A stretch of DNA of 64,000 nucleotides from an uncultured Acetatifactor sp. GTDB taxonomy: Bacteria; Bacillota; Clostridia; Lachnospirales; Lachnospiraceae. How positions within the stretch are numbered: the first letter of the stretch is position 1; each line of letters opens with the position of its first letter. Below are positions 57,084-64,000 of the stretch, in pieces. A program made the translations under genes and the position numbers. The stretch lies in contig CAJULV010000002.1 in the NCBI GenBank assembly GCA_910587555.1, positions 1 to 64,000 on the forward strand, read 5' to 3'. The notes under the pieces are model-generated. The model was not told the origin of the DNA. It worked only from the letters and a program-made list of their open reading frames with translations, and did not search any database.

Positions 57084-60000
57084 AAGCTCCCCCCGTCTGT
57101 CCCGCCGTCCGGAACCGGACACGCTGCAAAGGCACGCTCCCCATTCGCGCCCGCTTCCGACGCAAGCTCCACATTAACCCGCTCTTCCGCTACCACGCTC
57201 TCCACATTCGCGCTTTCATCCAACGCAAGTTCCCCGTTCGCACGCTCTTCCGGCATGCTCTCCACATTCGCGCCCGCTTCCGACTTACAGCCTGCAAAGG
57301 CCCGCTCTTCCACCGCAACCCCTTCCGCGAGCCGAACCTCCCTAAGCTCCCGGCAGAAAGCGAATGCCTCCTTGCCGATCCGCTTCAGTCCGGGCGGAAA
57401 ACATACCTGTGCCAGGCTATGGCAGCGATAAAATGCCCGGAAGGGGATCTCCGCCGCACCATCCGGTATCAAAATCTCCCGCAGAGAGGTACAGTTTTCG
57501 AAAGCCCTGGCTCCAATGCTGCGAACCCTGTCCGACAGTTCCACCGTCTCCAGCGCCCCGCAGCCGTAAAATGCCATCTCCTCAATCTCCTCCACGCTCC
57601 CGGCCTGCCGCACCGCCCTCAGCCACTTGCAGCCCCGGAAAGCCCGCCTGCCGATCCGTTTTACTGTGGCCGGCAGGATAATTTCCGTAAGCAGATTTCC
57701 CTCCTGAAACGCGCCCTCCCCGATTGCCGTGACGCCTTCTGCCACCCGGAGCCTGGCAATATTTCCCGTACACTCCTTCAATACGCCGTTTTCGTCCGTC
57801 TTAAAACAATTCAAGCTGTCCGTCACCGCCTGTTTTGCCAAAGGCGGCAGTTCCCTGTCCCTGTCCCGAATGTCCCCCATTGCCACCCGGCAGCCGTCCG
57901 GCAGGATAAATTCCCGCAGGTAAATACAGTTGCGGAAGGCATACTCCCCCACCTGTGTCCTTTCGGAGTAAAAACGGATTCCTTCTATCCCCATGCCGTT
58001 TGCAAAAGCCCAGCCGCATACCAGCCGGATGCCCGGGCCAACCTCCACCATGCCGCTGCACCCGGAACCGTCTAAAAGCATATGGTTTACCGTCACCATG
58101 GGCGAAAGCACTCTCTGTCTCTCCATCCAGGCCGTGCCATGAAACGCCCTGGCGCCGATATATTCCACGCTGTCCGGTATCTCCGCTTCCTCCAATGCCG
58201 ACGCATCTCGGAATACCTCAGCCTCTATCCTCCGAATCCCTTTGGGAATGCGCACTTTCCAAGCGAATCCCCGGTAACCGGTCAGAATTTCTTCCTTTTC
58301 CACCGCAAAACAGCTCATGGCACTGTGAAAAATCAGGCGTACCGTCTCCGGAATCCGCGCATCCAGAATATCGCTGTAAGAGCCAAATCTCCATGTCTTT
58401 CCCCGGAACACCGCCGACACAAGGCACGTACAGCCCGAAAAGGCGTACTCCCACAGACGAACCTCGCCCTGCTGCCCCAAAAGTACGATTTCTTCCAGGC
58501 TGCAGCAATCTTCAAAGGCATGGGCTTTGATGCAGGCGCCATCCGGAAATGCTGCCCGCTTCAAGTTCCCGCAGCCCTCAAAGGCGGACTCCCGCACCAC
58601 ATGTACCCGGCTGAAATCAAAACTTTTCAATTGTCCGCAGCCGTTAAAGCAATTGGCCTTCACCGCCCTCACATTCGGACAGATACATTCCTCCAACGCC
58701 CTGCAGCCCTCAAAAAGCCCCTCTGGCAAAATTGTTTTTCCGATAATAGATGCACGTTTCAACGATATGCAATAAGCAAAGGCGGATGCTCCCAACCGGT
58801 CCGCCCGAAGATTCACTTCCCTTAAGGCGATACACTTATGAAACGCCCTGGCATCAATCCAACACCCTTTTTTCGGGAAGCTTACCTCCGCAAGCCCGCT
58901 GCAGCCCCAGAACGCGCCCTCCCCAATCCTCTGAAGGCTCTCCGGAATCACCACCCCGGTTATTTCCCTATTTCCGGAAAAGGCAAAGGGTGCAATTCCC
59001 GTAATCCCTTCCGGCAGGCGCAGCACGCCTCTGCAGCTCTTCCCGGAAATCACAATCGTCCCCGCTGTCGCAGGCATCCCTTCCGGTCCCTTCTCCAAAA
59101 AAGTGCCGTCAAAAGCATTTTCTCCGAACCACGCACTGCTTCTCTGTGTCTTGTATCCTGGGGAAGCAGGCGTGCATTCTGCGGCAGATCCGTGCCGGGA
59201 AGAATGGTCAAAGATAACTTTCAGCTGCGTGCATCTGGAAAAGGCTTCCTTTCCGACCTGCGCCGCTTCCTCCAGGCACACTTCCCTCAGATTCCCGCAG
59301 CCATAAAAAGCACGCTCTCCCACGGATTGCCACGGCAGGCTTCCCACCCGCTCCAACCCGGTACAGCCCGAGAATACCTCCGCCTCCAGGCACATGCATC
59401 CGTCCGTTTCCCATTCCACCTGCCGCAGCCCGCTGCAGCCTTTGAAAGCCGCCGGGCCGACCCAACGGATCCCCTTGGGAATGTGCAGGGCAGTCAGCTT
59501 CTTATTTCCGTAAAAGGCCCCGCCCGCCACGACCCGCACCGTCTCCGGAAAACGCAGCGCTCCCTCCAGATTTCTGCCGTCCCAGAGAATTTCCGCTTCT
59601 GTCTCCCGCCCCTCCCGAAGCCAGTTTTCCAGGAAAAGGGTCTTTTCCCACACATTTTTCCCCACGGACCGGACGGAACCCGGAATCTTCACTTCCTCCA
59701 AAGCCGTACAGCCATAAGCCAGCCTGTCCGCAATGTGGCAAACCCCTTCCTCCAGGCAGAGGCTCTTCAGTTTTACACAATCCGCAAAAATCCCCGTTCC
59801 GTATCCCTCACCGCCGCCGGAGATCCGTCCCCTCCTAACCCCGCTCTGTGAAAATGCCAGATTTCCCACAGATTCTATCCCGGGCAGAAGATGCACGTTC
59901 CGCAACGCTTCACAGCGGCAGAATGCCATATCCCCCAGAAAACGCAGACGCTTCGGGAACGATACCTCCCTGACCGCGGCACAGCCATAGAAGGCCTGTT

Positions 60001-61351
60001 CTCCAATCTCTCGAATCCCTTCCCCAAAGGATACTTCCTTCAATGCACGACACTTTTTAAACGTTTTACCGTTTATTCTTGTCAGCTTCCCCCACAGTTT
60101 TACCCGCAGAAGCTTCACACAGTTCTCAAATGCCCCCGTTCCGATCCGCTCCAGCCGCTCCGGAAATTCTATGGACTGCAGCAGAACACAATCCCGAAAT
60201 GCCCCAGCCCCGATCTCCCGCAGGCTTTCCGGCAGCAGCACCCTGTCGACAGCCTCATTTCCCGCAAAGGCGTCCTCCGCAATCACGGTAATCCCCTCCG
60301 GCACCGTCACCCTGGACTCCTCCCCCAGATATTTCAGCAAAATGCTGCCGCTGATCCGAAAGTTCCCCAGTACCTGCCGCTGAATCAGCCTCACCTGCTC
60401 CGGCGCCTCCGTCCCCTGCAGGCCGGTAATCCCCTCCAGCACATATTGCAGATTTCCGGGCATTTGAATCGTCTTCAGCGAACTGCAGTTTTTGAAGGCA
60501 TCCTCATGGACGCATACCGCATTCCCCTCGAAGATAACCTTTTCCAGGTTGATACAGTTCCTGAAGGCACGGCTTCCGATTTCCCTCAAAGACCGCGGAA
60601 AGCGCACGAACCCTATTCCTCTTTTGTCAAAAAAGCAGCTCTTCCCGATTGCTTCGATTCCCTCCGGGATATCCACATGTTTTAAGTTGGTGCGGAAAGT
60701 GACCAGGCATCTGCCCTCCAGTTCCATCATCCGCAGGATATCCACGGCTATGACCCTCACCAGCCGGGGAACATCCATCTCTCCTGCCACCACCTCAACG
60801 GCATTGGGAAATCGGTATGTCCCCTTATCCGCCAGAGACCGCTCCCGCTGCCCCGGTTCTTTCTCCGCAAAAGATACCTCCTGCAGTCCCCCGCAGCCCG
60901 TAAAGACATCACAGATGCACTCCTCCTCCAGCTCGGCCGAAATCTCCAGGCGCCGCAGAGACACATCGTTCACAAAAGCCTGCGCTCCCACGCGGCACAC
61001 GCCGGGAATCCGGGCCTCCTCCAAACCGTCACAATAAAGAAAGGCACAGTCTCCCAATTCCGTCACGGAGTCTGGCAGCGCAATCTTTTTTAAAGAATGA
61101 CAGCGGTGAAAAGCATACTCCCCGATAGCGGATACTCCATCCGGAATCACCGCCTCCTCCAGATTGCGGCATCCCTTGAAGGCTTCCGCCTCAATCCGGC
61201 GCAGGCCCCGGGGAAACAAGATCTTTCTCATGGAGACACAGGCCTTAAAGGCGCCCTTCCCAATGGTATGAACCCCTTCCGGCACCGCAACTGCCGCTTC
61301 CCGTCCCGTATATGCTTCCACTACACCGTCTCGAATGTGAAGATCTTCCAT
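57080..61351 (-). CDS. Giant BspA-type leucine-rich repeat (LRR_5) protein, apparently cytoplasmic
   Basis: A 1,423-residue protein built from about 50 LRR_5 repeats of 22-25 residues, with the pattern I(P/F)xx(V/L)xx-IGxxAFxxCxxLxxV (for example IGEYAFHRCHSLKKIALPDS). It starts directly with a repeat (MEDLHIRDGVVEAY): no signal peptide, membrane helix, LPXTG or dockerin is present, unlike most BspA-type surface adhesins. Conserved cysteines occur in nearly every repeat. The last ~60 residues are a minisatellite-derived tail. It is coupled to the aldo/keto reductase downstream. Protein-protein scaffold is the most I would infer. Confidence 0.85.
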   Translation of the reverse strand: MEDLHIRDGVVEAYTGREAAVAVPEGVHTIGKGAFKACVSMRKILFPRGLRRIEAEAFKGCRNLEEAVIPDGVSAIGEYAFHRCHSLKKIALPDSVTELGDCAFLYCDGLEEARIPGVCRVGAQAFVNDVSLRRLEISAELEEECICDVFTGCGGLQEVSFAEKEPGQRERSLADKGTYRFPNAVEVVAGEMDVPRLVRVIAVDILRMMELEGRCLVTFRTNLKHVDIPEGIEAIGKSCFFDKRGIGFVRFPRSLREIGSRAFRNCINLEKVIFEGNAVCVHEDAFKNCSSLKTIQMPGNLQYVLEGITGLQGTEAPEQVRLIQRQVLGNFRISGSILLKYLGEESRVTVPEGITVIAEDAFAGNEAVDRVLLPESLREIGAGAFRDCVLLQSIEFPERLERIGTGAFENCVKLLRVKLWGKLTRINGKTFKKCRALKEVSFGEGIREIGEQAFYGCAAVREVSFPKRLRFLGDMAFCRCEALRNVHLLPGIESVGNLAFSQSGVRRGRISGGGEGYGTGIFADCVKLKSLCLEEGVCHIADRLAYGCTALEEVKIPGSVRSVGKNVWEKTLFLENWLREGRETEAEILWDGRNLEGALRFPETVRVVAGGAFYGNKKLTALHIPKGIRWVGPAAFKGCSGLRQVEWETDGCMCLEAEVFSGCTGLERVGSLPWQSVGERAFYGCGNLREVCLEEAAQVGKEAFSRCTQLKVIFDHSSRHGSAAECTPASPGYKTQRSSAWFGENAFDGTFLEKGPEGMPATAGTIVISGKSCRGVLRLPEGITGIAPFAFSGNREITGVVIPESLQRIGEGAFWGCSGLAEVSFPKKGCWIDARAFHKCIALREVNLRADRLGASAFAYCISLKRASIIGKTILPEGLFEGCRALEECICPNVRAVKANCFNGCGQLKSFDFSRVHVVRESAFEGCGNLKRAAFPDGACIKAHAFEDCCSLEEIVLLGQQGEVRLWEYAFSGCTCLVSAVFRGKTWRFGSYSDILDARIPETVRLIFHSAMSCFAVEKEEILTGYRGFAWKVRIPKGIRRIEAEVFRDASALEEAEIPDSVEYIGARAFHGTAWMERQRVLSPMVTVNHMLLDGSGCSGMVEVGPGIRLVCGWAFANGMGIEGIRFYSERTQVGEYAFRNCIYLREFILPDGCRVAMGDIRDRDRELPPLAKQAVTDSLNCFKTDENGVLKECTGNIARLRVAEGVTAIGEGAFQEGNLLTEIILPATVKRIGRRAFRGCKWLRAVRQAGSVEEIEEMAFYGCGALETVELSDRVRSIGARAFENCTSLREILIPDGAAEIPFRAFYRCHSLAQVCFPPGLKRIGKEAFAFCRELREVRLAEGVAVEERAFAGCKSEAGANVESMPEERANGELALDESANVESVVAEERVNVELASEAGANGERAFAACPVPDGGTDGGSL
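57145..57290. repeat. In-frame 30/33-bp minisatellite at the 3' end of the LRR gene
   Basis: Five units of 30 or 33 bp, each opening with TTCGCGC or a variant (TTAACCC, TTCGCAC) and most closing with GCTCTCCACA or GCAAGCTCCACA. They encode alternating phrases such as EAGANVES, EERANGEL and DESANVES. This tail does not follow the leucine-rich pattern. Confidence 0.75.
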
Positions 61352-61434
61352 TCCTGCTGCCTCCGTACCGCCTCTTTCCTCGCGTTTTCCTTATGTAATA
61401 CCTGCTTTTCATGGAAAACCGCTTCTCGCGATCC

Positions 61435-62376
61435 TCATGAAAAAATCAGTTCCAGCACTTCCCTCAGTTCTTCCGGGCTGCCGCACTCATATAACCGCTG
61501 CTTATACCGCTTAGTCCCTCTGCGCTTCCTCATCCCGTAGGAAGCCAGTTTACGGATATAGGACATGGTAAAAGTCTCGTCATAATATCTGCCTGCCAGC
61601 TCCATCTGCTCCAGCAGGATCTGCAGATGTGTTTTGTCACATATCTTTCCTGTCAGCTCCCCGAAAATAAAAGGATTCTCCAGTCCGTACCTGGCAATCA
61701 TGATACCGTCGGCACCGGTCCGTTCCATCATCCTTTCCCCGTCCGCCGCGGAGCAGATGCCTCCGTTGGCGATTACAGGAATCCCTACCGCCATCTTTGC
61801 CCGGGCAATCTCCTCCCAATGGGGCTGTCCGTCATACATCATGCTGCGGGAACGTCCATGGATGGTGAGCATGTCCGCCCCTGCGTCTTCGCACATCCTG
61901 GCAAACTCCGCCGCAAACATCTCTTCTTCCCGAATTCCGGTACGGCATTTTACCGTTATGGCTTTGCCGCTCTTTTTACAGCCCCGGATAATAGCGGCCG
62001 CCCGTTTCTGATCCGTCATCAGCGCGCAGCCCTCGCCGCTTTTGAATACATTCGGCACCGGGCATCCCATATTGATATCGATAATGTCAAAAGGTTCCAG
62101 AAGCTCGCTGCATGCCATCCGCTCCATCACCGCGGGGCTGCCGCCCAATAACTGAACCGCCCTGATCTTTTCCTCCTCCGTAGTAAGCAGCAGCCGCTTA
62201 GTAGCCCTGTCCTGGTATTTCAACCCGTTGGCGCTGACCATTTCCGTAAAGCACAGTCCTGCCCCCATTTCGTAAGCCAGGATCCGGAACGGGTAACAGG
62301 TATACCCCGCAAGCGGAGCCATCATCACGTTGGAGGGCAGAAGCAGGTTTCCCACCCGAAGTTTTCTGATTTCCAT
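61435..62376 (-). CDS. dusB: tRNA-dihydrouridine synthase (DusB family)
   Basis: A 313-residue protein from ATG 62376. FMN-binding barrel motifs are MMAPLAGYTCYPFR, INMGCPVPNVFKSGEGCALM (catalytic Cys in the GEGCALM stretch), ITVKCRTGI, IHGRSRSMMYDGQPHW, VIANGGICSAADGERMM and GIMIARYGLENPFIF. The C-terminal helical domain includes SYIRKLASYGMRKRRGTK. It reduces uridine to dihydrouridine in tRNA D-loops. It lies between the Hsp20 and LRR genes on the same strand, 83 bases before the LRR start. Confidence 0.9.
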   Translation of the reverse strand: MEIRKLRVGNLLLPSNVMMAPLAGYTCYPFRILAYEMGAGLCFTEMVSANGLKYQDRATKRLLLTTEEEKIRAVQLLGGSPAVMERMACSELLEPFDIIDINMGCPVPNVFKSGEGCALMTDQKRAAAIIRGCKKSGKAITVKCRTGIREEEMFAAEFARMCEDAGADMLTIHGRSRSMMYDGQPHWEEIARAKMAVGIPVIANGGICSAADGERMMERTGADGIMIARYGLENPFIFGELTGKICDKTHLQILLEQMELAGRYYDETFTMSYIRKLASYGMRKRRGTKRYKQRLYECGSPEELREVLELIFS

Positions 62377-62502
62377 CTGTTGCTTCCCTGTCCTTTCCCG
62401 TTTGCCTCCTGTACGCTGCAGGTTACTCTGACAACCTGTCTTACCCGTTCCCATTCCGCCGCCTCGTCGTTTCCCCTCTTCAGAGGTCAAAAATCACAGC
62501 AC

Positions 62503-62964
62503 TCATCCCTCGATGGAAATGTATCGAGGCTTCTGCTCCACTGCCTTCGCTTCTTCCCTGGGAAGGTGGAAGGACAGGATACCGTTCTCGTACCTGGGTC
62601 GGATGTCCTCCTCCTTTACATGTTCCCCTACATAGAAGCTGCGGCTCATGCTTCCCGCATAACGCTCTCTGCGGATATAGCTGCCATTCTCATTCTTCTC
62701 GTCCTTATCCAGGCTCCTGGAAGCGCTTACGGTCAGACTGCCGTTCTCCAGCTGCATCCTGATCTCGTCCTTCTTGAATCCGGGCAGGTCAATGTCCACC
62801 TCATAACCCTCTTCCGTCTCCTTCACATCCGTCTTCATCAGTTTTCCTGCATGTTTCCCGTACAGCACCCTGTCCGCATCGGAAAATGAACGGAAGGACG
62901 GGAATGCGAAATCCTCCATAAAGTTATCAAACAAATCTTCTCTGAAAATACTGGGCATCATCAT
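62503..62964 (-). CDS. Small heat shock protein (Hsp20/alpha-crystallin family)
   Basis: A 153-residue protein; the ATG follows GGAGA. An N-terminal segment rich in Phe (FDNFMEDFAFPSFRSF) precedes the alpha-crystallin domain (residues ~42-145): DVKETEEGYEVDIDLPGFKKDEI, ENGSLTVSASR, YAGSMSRSFYVGEHVKEEDIRPRYENGILSFHLP. The A-x-x-x-n-G-v-L signature appears as RYENGILSFHLP. It works as an ATP-independent holdase. A perfect CIRCE element 130 bases upstream puts it under HrcA. Confidence 0.9.
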   Translation of the reverse strand: MMMPSIFREDLFDNFMEDFAFPSFRSFSDADRVLYGKHAGKLMKTDVKETEEGYEVDIDLPGFKKDEIRMQLENGSLTVSASRSLDKDEKNENGSYIRRERYAGSMSRSFYVGEHVKEEDIRPRYENGILSFHLPREEAKAVEQKPRYISIEG

Positions 62965-63081
62965 AAGTCATATCTCCTTTCTGACTGCAAACTCTATTCG
63001 CTGTCTTTGAATGCTTCAAAGTGTTGTCTACCTGAACTGCAGAATCGAGATGTCGTATCTCTCTTCCTTTGTTCTATCTAT

Positions 63082-63123
63082 ACTATAACACTTATATTAG
63101 CACTCGTCAATAGAGAGTGCTAA
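63082..63123 (-). promoter_or_regulatory. Heat-shock promoter with perfect CIRCE element
   Basis: TTAGCACTC (63097-63105), nine bases, GAGTGCTAA (63115-63123) is the full CIRCE consensus bound by HrcA. The minus-strand promoter overlaps it: TTGACG (63110-63105) within the spacer, 17 bases, TATAGT (63087-63082). The leader to the ATG at 62964 is about 110 bases. Confidence 0.92.
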
Positions 63124-63203
63124 CAATTCTATGAACTTCGAATAAAGATTCCATAAAAAGAATGCCCCAAAAACAGAAAATTGATTCGTTTTGATTCCCA
63201 TGC

Positions 63204-63401
63204 CTACTCTTCCAACCGGCATTCACCGTCCGTCTTTATAATGAATCCCACATTTCCCACACTGCCGTCCGCAGGGATAAAGCCGTTATAGTCCATGGAG
63301 TTTATGCGCAGTTCCTTACCCTCTGCTGCATAAACACCGTTCCAGCTGTCCTGCAAAGCAATATCATGGCTGAAATGCCCAAACTCCCTGCCCGAGCCGC
63401 C
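63204..63401 (-). pseudogene. Remnant of a CBM2-like carbohydrate-binding module
   Basis: About 65 codons remain open on the minus strand between TGA at 63404-63402 and the stop TAG at 63206-63204. The phrase DSWNGVYAAEG...NSMDYNGFIPADGSVG...GFIIK matches the end of family 2 cellulose-binding modules (WN...xxYNGxIPxGGSVxFGF). No start codon or preceding domain exists, and a hairpin lies where the gene would continue. It looks like the 3' relic of a glycoside hydrolase or adhesin gene. Confidence 0.45.
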
Positions 63402-63416
63402 TCAGACAGGGAGTTT
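63381..63416. terminator. Hairpin, possible terminator
   Basis: AAACTCCCTG (63381-63390) and CAGGGAGTTT (63407-63416) form a perfect 10-bp stem with a 16-base loop, followed on the plus strand by TTCATTTCC. It could end transcription of the phosphohexomutase gene from the minus strand only weakly, as no T-run follows there. A second GC-rich hairpin lies at about 63450-63478. The rest of 62965-63511 outside CIRCE and the CBM relic holds nothing I can support. Confidence 0.5.
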
Positions 63417-63511
63417 TCATTTCCTCTATTCTCTTATTTTTCTGTCGCCGCCGGGCACTGCCTCTATCCCCGCACCCGGCAGGTATTGTCACATGGAAAC
63501 AGAAAATATTA

Positions 63512-64000
63512 CTACAGCACAGCCTTCAAATCCTCCGTCAGCTGCTCCAGCATGGCCGAAGCATCCTCAAGGCTCTTGCCCTTCACACCCATATAGAATT
63601 TAATCTTCGGCTCGGTTCCGGAAGGACGCGCACAGCACCATGCATCATCGGGAAGTTCGAAATAAAGTACATTAGACTTCGGTAGGCCGGTCTTGCCCTC
63701 CTCGCCGGTAACCATGTCCACACAGCGATCCGTCTGGTAATCCCTGAACTTCAGCACCTGGCGCTCTCCCACTGCCTTGGGCGGATTCTGACGAAGCTTA
63801 TCCATAATCTCCGCAATCTGTCTGGATCCGTCGATGCCCTTCAGGGTGATGGTATACTGGGACTCCTTGTAATAGCCGTATTTCTCATAGGTATCCAGCA
63901 TCATATCCCACAGGGTCTTGCCGTGCTTCTTGCAGTAAGCCGCCACTTCGCAGAGACACATAACCGCCACGATGGCATCCTTGTCCCTGGCATGGGTTCC
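63512..64000 (-). CDS. Phosphoglucomutase/phosphomannomutase, C-terminal part (cut by window edge)
   Basis: The frame is open to the window end (GTHARDKDAIVAVM at 64000-63959), so the gene starts beyond it. The visible 163 codons hold the end of domain III and domain IV of an alpha-D-phosphohexomutase: LKGIDGSRQIAEIMDKLR, a VLYFELPDDAW strand, and ARPSGTEPKIKFYMGV, the R-P-S-G-T-E-P phosphate-binding loop. The A-x-x-K-D-A stretch and domain length suggest the long PgcA-type phosphoglucomutase that interconverts glucose 1- and 6-phosphate. Confidence 0.85.
   Translation of the reverse strand, partial: GTHARDKDAIVAVMCLCEVAAYCKKHGKTLWDMMLDTYEKYGYYKESQYTITLKGIDGSRQIAEIMDKLRQNPPKAVGERQVLKFRDYQTDRCVDMVTGEEGKTGLPKSNVLYFELPDDAWCCARPSGTEPKIKFYMGVKGKSLEDASAMLEQLTEDLKAVL

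Noticed and set aside
57364..59851. Several plus-strand frames of 80-340 codons within the LRR gene
   Set aside because: They are complements of the repeated LRR codons (Pro, Arg, Ser-rich) and lack start signals.
1..64000. tRNA, rRNA or classical riboswitch
   Set aside because: I saw no cloverleaf, rRNA segment or known riboswitch core on reading both strands; a covariance-model search would be needed to exclude small ones.

Overview
The window looks like chromosome of a mid-GC member of the Clostridia, most probably a Lachnospiraceae gut anaerobe. The grounds are the gene families (PdaA-type deacetylase, Csp-like S8 protease, HD-GYP response regulators, ClpX with an N-terminal zinc finger, LCP and WbaP-type envelope genes, BspA-type leucine-rich repeats, ferredoxin-like aldo/keto reductase), strong AGGAGG ribosome binding sites, sigma-A promoters and a perfect CIRCE element. 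Genus cannot be fixed from sequence alone. Most genes lie on the minus strand.

Layout. 1-3.9 kb: an AT-rich accessory block on the plus strand (P-loop kinase-like protein, DUF402, methyltransferase, PHP phosphoesterase, alkyltransferase-like protein) preceded by a 21/22-bp tandem repeat. 3.9-9.5 kb: an unknown protein, PdaA, a SUV3-like RNA helicase, GNAT and YciI. 9.5-15.4 kb: a compact gene set with stand-alone adenylation, carrier and condensation proteins plus a membrane-anchored hydrolase and an SCP2-like protein, divergent from a TetR regulator across a double-palindrome operator. 15.3-16.1 kb: the remnant of a two-gene ATPase/TOPRIM-like (AbiL-like) defence pair. 16.1-20.2 kb: subtilisin-like protease and glycogen debranching enzyme. 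20.4-31.3 kb: a chemotaxis and two-component set (Hpt, MCP, CheW, CheA, CheY, CheB, CheR, two HD-GYP response regulators, one PAS histidine kinase) read from one strong promoter, with no flagellar gene beside it. 31.4-36.7 kb: two large membrane proteins and a GGDEF/HD-GYP protein. 36.8-43.8 kb: NatAB-like ABC exporter with PadR regulator, then a metal set (HMA chaperone, P1B ATPase, ZIP) under a SmtB/ArsR-type operator, and a histidine phosphatase. 43.9-53.7 kb: ClpX, HtrA, and an envelope polysaccharide set (three GT2 enzymes, polyprenyl-phosphate sugar transferase, LCP). 53.8-64 kb: AzlCD, an orphan DNA methyltransferase behind a LexA-like box, an Fe-S aldo/keto reductase translationally coupled to a 1,423-residue cytoplasmic LRR protein, DusB, Hsp20 under CIRCE, and the 3' part of a phosphohexomutase.

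The most unusual content is in the repeats. A 140-bp, multi-hairpin element occurs three times, nearly identical, each time just 3' of a gene. A second, shorter repeat family ends in a Shine-Dalgarno sequence and sits directly in front of the start codons of four unrelated genes. In-frame 30-33-bp minisatellites expand two glycosyltransferases and the LRR protein. Start codons below were chosen from visible ribosome binding sites, so several genes are shorter than their longest open frame. All functions are from reading the sequence and family knowledge; no database search was run.
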